Source: Planctomycetota bacterium (GTDB lineage Bacteria > Planctomycetota > Phycisphaerae > WQYP01). From it: a stretch of DNA of 64,000 nt. The position numbers and the translations under genes are program-made. Every line of letters starts with the position of its first letter. Positions within the stretch are counted from its first letter, which is position 1. This document shows positions 62,121 through 64,000 of this stretch, one piece after another. The notes beneath the pieces were generated by a model that had not been told where the DNA came from, did not search any database, and saw only the letters and a program-made list of their open reading frames with translations. The stretch spans positions 1 to 64,000 of the forward strand of contig JAKAVA010000060.1 in NCBI GenBank assembly GCA_021827645.1, in the 5' to 3' direction.

Positions 62121-62140
62121 GTTCACCGTGGATTCGAGAT

Positions 62141-62686
62141 TCACTGCCGGGGAATCACCTGCATTTTGACAATTTCGCACAGAATTCCTTGCTGCTCACG
62201 AATATAACGCTCCACCGCGTCAATGGCTCTTTGATCGTGCAGGTAACGGTCGCTGCCGCCATGCGTCCACCAGCGGCCAGGATTGCCCGCCTTATTACTG
62301 AGTTCCGCGGAAGTGACTCCTTTGAAGATTCTGCGTATGGCTGGTCCATCATCGGGGCAGTCGGCGGTCAATGTGTGAATATGGTTGGCCATGATGGCGG
62401 CGCGGATAATGAGCCAGTCCCGTTCTTTGGCGGCTTTTACAAGGGCCTCGGCGGCTGTAACGGCCTGATCGCTGTTTAGCCAGACGGTATCACGCTTTTG
62501 AATTCGTCGCGCTGCAGCGAGCGTTCTGCGATCACCGCGCCAATAGAGGGTGCCGCGCTGGTTGCGCCTTGGGGTAAAGGCACCGTCGGCGCCGAGTGTA
62601 TTGGAGACATGACCGCGTGGATCACCCGGCAGCCATGTGCCGTAGCTGGTCCAGGTGATGAACATTGCGAATGGTGAATTCGGCAT
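62141..62686 (-). CDS. REP-associated tyrosine transposase (RAYT), IS200/Y1-like
   Basis: 181 residues from the ATG at 62686, with GGGAG five bases upstream; an in-frame TTG at 62698 is less likely. FITWTSYGTWLPGDPRGHVS (9-28) opens a Y1-type transposase of the RAYT group. The HUH motif is NHIHTL (H102, H104), and a tyrosine near the end of the domain (Y148 in DRYLHD) is the probable nucleophile. RAYTs nick and mobilise the REP elements next to them without carrying terminal repeats of their own. REP palindromes flank it on both sides, and the C-terminus adjoins a REP-derived tandem array. Confidence 0.87.
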   Translation of the reverse strand: MPNSPFAMFITWTSYGTWLPGDPRGHVSNTLGADGAFTPRRNQRGTLYWRGDRRTLAAARRIQKRDTVWLNSDQAVTAAEALVKAAKERDWLIIRAAIMANHIHTLTADCPDDGPAIRRIFKGVTSAELSNKAGNPGRWWTHGGSDRYLHDQRAIDAVERYIREQQGILCEIVKMQVIPRQ

Positions 62687-62706
62687 GTCGTCTCCCAAAG
62701 TAGGTT

Positions 62707-62732
62707 CCGATGGGATAAACCCATCGGCTCGC
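62707..62732 (+). repeat. REP palindrome directly upstream of the RAYT gene
   Basis: CCGATGGG, loop ATAAA, CCCATCGG, CTCGC. Perfect eight-base stem with the family loop and tail; 20 bases in front of the RAYT start codon, where RAYT could bind and regulate its own expression. Confidence 0.78.
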
Positions 62733-62801
62733 GTCAGGAATTCCTTCGGCGCATTGGATTCTCATGGTCAAAATTATTACCGGTCAAATTAACAGCCGCC
62801 A

Positions 62802-62827
62802 GCGAGCCGCCGGGTTTATCCCGGCGG
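62802..62827 (-). repeat. REP palindrome, inverted copy
   Basis: CCGCCGGG, TTTAT, CCCGGCGG on the plus strand with GCGAG before it; on the minus strand it reads stem-ATAAA-stem-CTCGC. It is inverted relative to the copy at 62707, so the two make a BIME-like pair. It is about 10 bases downstream of the HIRAN gene stop. Confidence 0.75.
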
Positions 62828-62837
62828 GGGGGCGGTG

Positions 62838-63629
62838 TCAAACGGAGGCAAGATCAGTCGCATCAGGCGAAATAGGCCGGTAGGCTTCCTCCGCGAATGG
62901 GACGTGTCCCTCCGGCCAGCATGCTTCGAGCCTGCAGAGCAACCGCTGCTGCAGCGGAATGCTTTGCGGGTTAGCCTTAACCACGTAGCACTCGATGGAA
63001 GAGCATTGCCCCCAGAGTTGCAGCGCCTCTCCGAGAAGAAAGCCGGGCAGGTACCCGACGATGACGCGGTCCTTGGATCGCAGCGCCAATGCGCGCCCAT
63101 CATAATCGTTCTGGCAATCATGCATGACGTAAAGACGCTCGCCCGGTTGGAGCGCGGAGATCCGATCCAGTGATGAATTTGCGAGATGGCGTAATCCATG
63201 GGCGAGGAAGTGCGTTTTGTACGGCTGCCAGTTTTCGCTTCGCACCGGATATTCAAATATCTCAAATCGATCGGTTACGCGCCCCCCGCCGGTCCGAATG
63301 AGAATGTCCATAGGCGTGGCATGGTCCGGATCGAGGGCGAGACTTTGGACGAACTGGGAGTAATCTGGCCGGTTGGGCTGCATCACGCGGTTTTGAAAGA
63401 ACGAGAAGAGCTCATTGCTGCGATACACCCGGTTAATATCCGGAAAAGCAAAGAGCTGCCCCAAGCCTTCCTCGAGGGCGGCTTTAACACCGCTCAGGAA
63501 TGCGAATTCGTATTCAGGCTGGTCCGGCCCCAAGCCGGAGATCAGCCGACCGAGCGGAAGGTAGGCGCGGCCAGACGGCCCGCGCCAGGTAACGATGAGG
63601 GCTTGTAGCTGCTTATGTTCGGTAATCAT
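62838..63629 (-). CDS. HIRAN-domain protein paired with HipA-like kinase
   Basis: 263 residues, ATG at 63629 overlapping the preceding gene's stop as TGATG. N-terminal region (1-120) resembles the DNA-binding or dimer part of toxin-related proteins, unidentified. From about 146, HGLRHLANSSLDRISALQPG and GERLYVMHDCQNDYDGRALA then IVGYLPGFL match the HIRAN domain, which binds 3' ends of single-stranded DNA or stalled forks. The pairing with a HipA-type kinase suggests a serine-kinase toxin system using DNA-end recognition, unproven. Confidence 0.75.
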   Translation of the reverse strand: MITEHKQLQALIVTWRGPSGRAYLPLGRLISGLGPDQPEYEFAFLSGVKAALEEGLGQLFAFPDINRVYRSNELFSFFQNRVMQPNRPDYSQFVQSLALDPDHATPMDILIRTGGGRVTDRFEIFEYPVRSENWQPYKTHFLAHGLRHLANSSLDRISALQPGERLYVMHDCQNDYDGRALALRSKDRVIVGYLPGFLLGEALQLWGQCSSIECYVVKANPQSIPLQQRLLCRLEACWPEGHVPFAEEAYRPISPDATDLASV

Positions 63630-64000
63630 CAATAATCCGGCCCAAGACTCAACAATCTATGTCTATTGTATACCAGAAGCGCTGACGCAAAGCGACGCGC
63701 GTCGGTGGAAATGCGCGACTCCGGAACCCGTCCGATAATTGCGGCGAAGCTGGCCTCGTCGATGGCGGCAAGGCGCTCGAGCCAGAAGCGGCGGAAATCC
63801 GGGAGTTCCGCCGTGGCATTCACAAACACTTCCAAAGGCGTAAGGGGTTTGGCTGATTCGGTATTCAGATAAATTTTGGAACGGCCCTTCTTGGCATAAC
63901 GTTCGACATCGCGGTTGCCGCTTCCCGCAAGAATTTCGCGGCGGTCGGCGTCGCTTAATTCGCGGCCGAGTGACGATGCATGGTCGAAAGACGGGGCCAG
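63629..64000 (-). CDS. HipA-like kinase, C-terminal part (runs off the window)
   Basis: At least 123 codons continue in frame to the window's end, with no stop. From the edge inwards the protein reads LAPSFDHASSLGRELSDADR (conserved HipA-like PSFDHASSLGREL loop), then RYAKKGRSKIYLNTESAKPL, and ends LVYNRHRLLSLGPDY. HipA-family kinases phosphorylate glutamyl-tRNA synthetase or other targets and act as persistence toxins; the catalytic part lies outside the window. Stop and HIRAN start overlap, so the pair is translationally coupled. Identity rests on this C-terminal portion. Confidence 0.72.
   Translation of the reverse strand: MAPSFDHASSLGRELSDADRREILAGSGNRDVERYAKKGRSKIYLNTESAKPLTPLEVFVNATAELPDFRRFWLERLAAIDEASFAAIIGRVPESRISTDARRFASALLVYNRHRLLSLGPDY

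Noticed and set aside
61720-62180. Three overlapping minus-strand open frames over the 40-bp array (95, 112 and 116 codons)
   Set aside because: They are translations of the tandem repeat in three registers (40 is not a multiple of three) and repeat a HRHPYASHGLSTN-like unit; no promoter or ribosome binding site.

Overview
The window looks like a chromosomal segment of a Planctomycetota bacterium, most likely Phycisphaerae-like. This is inferred from gene content: a TIGR03790-family secreted protein, large secreted beta-helix and glycosidase-like proteins, a zinc-ribbon/vWA-like membrane protein, an IS200-like REP transposase of the 'TWTSYGTWLPGDPRG' type, and a planctomycete-style mix of Shine-Dalgarno-led, GTG- and TTG-started genes. 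No rRNA or other direct phylogenetic marker is present.

Layout. (1) 0-2.4 kb: a fluoride-resistance operon on the minus strand, complete with promoter, fluoride riboswitch, intrinsic terminator, CrcB channel and a tandem DUF190 protein, followed by a tRNA-Ala(CGC). (2) 2.5-35 kb: ordinary housekeeping and cell-envelope genes. These include proA, a compact uvrC, a Nudix hydrolase, a site-2 protease, ruvC-ispF coupled by an ATGA overlap, an NtrC-type regulator, cysK, birA, sppA, nadB, algH, an M20 amidohydrolase, a LysM/transpeptidase-like protein, formyl-THF cyclo-ligase and rarA. Among them are several secreted or membrane proteins of unknown role. (3) 35-37.9 kb: a gene-poor, repeat-bearing stretch and an orphan RHS C-terminal tip with two small downstream genes. 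(4) 37.9-50.9 kb: an APC permease, pabB, and a minus-strand type VI secretion operon holding only the membrane/baseplate-connection module (TagH-CTD-like, TssK, TssL, TssM, TagF-like). A ring-cleaving dioxygenase-like gene lies upstream. (5) 51.4-64 kb: an accessory, defence-rich island. It holds a Panacea-type toxin-antitoxin pair, an operon of wHTH protein + 71-aa protein + 1247-aa nuclease-STAND ATPase, a solo type IIG restriction-modification enzyme, a RAYT transposase embedded among its REP palindromes and a 40-bp tandem array, and a HIRAN protein following the C-terminus of a HipA-like kinase.

The most interesting candidates for an undescribed system are the 53.0-57.8 kb operon and the RAYT/REP neighbourhood. 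The operon has a clear promoter with a palindromic operator between -35 and -10, and an effector joining a PD-(D/E)xK-like nuclease to a P-loop ATPase and a long helical C-terminus, like antiviral STAND proteins. The REP family (stem-ATAAA-stem-CTCGC) recurs at 37.8, 58.1, 61.9, 62.7 and 62.8 kb. A second dispersed palindrome family with consensus arms CGGCACATT/AATGTGCCG occurs at 2.2, 35.6 and 58.1 kb.

All assignments come from reading motifs and gene order. No database search or structure prediction was run.
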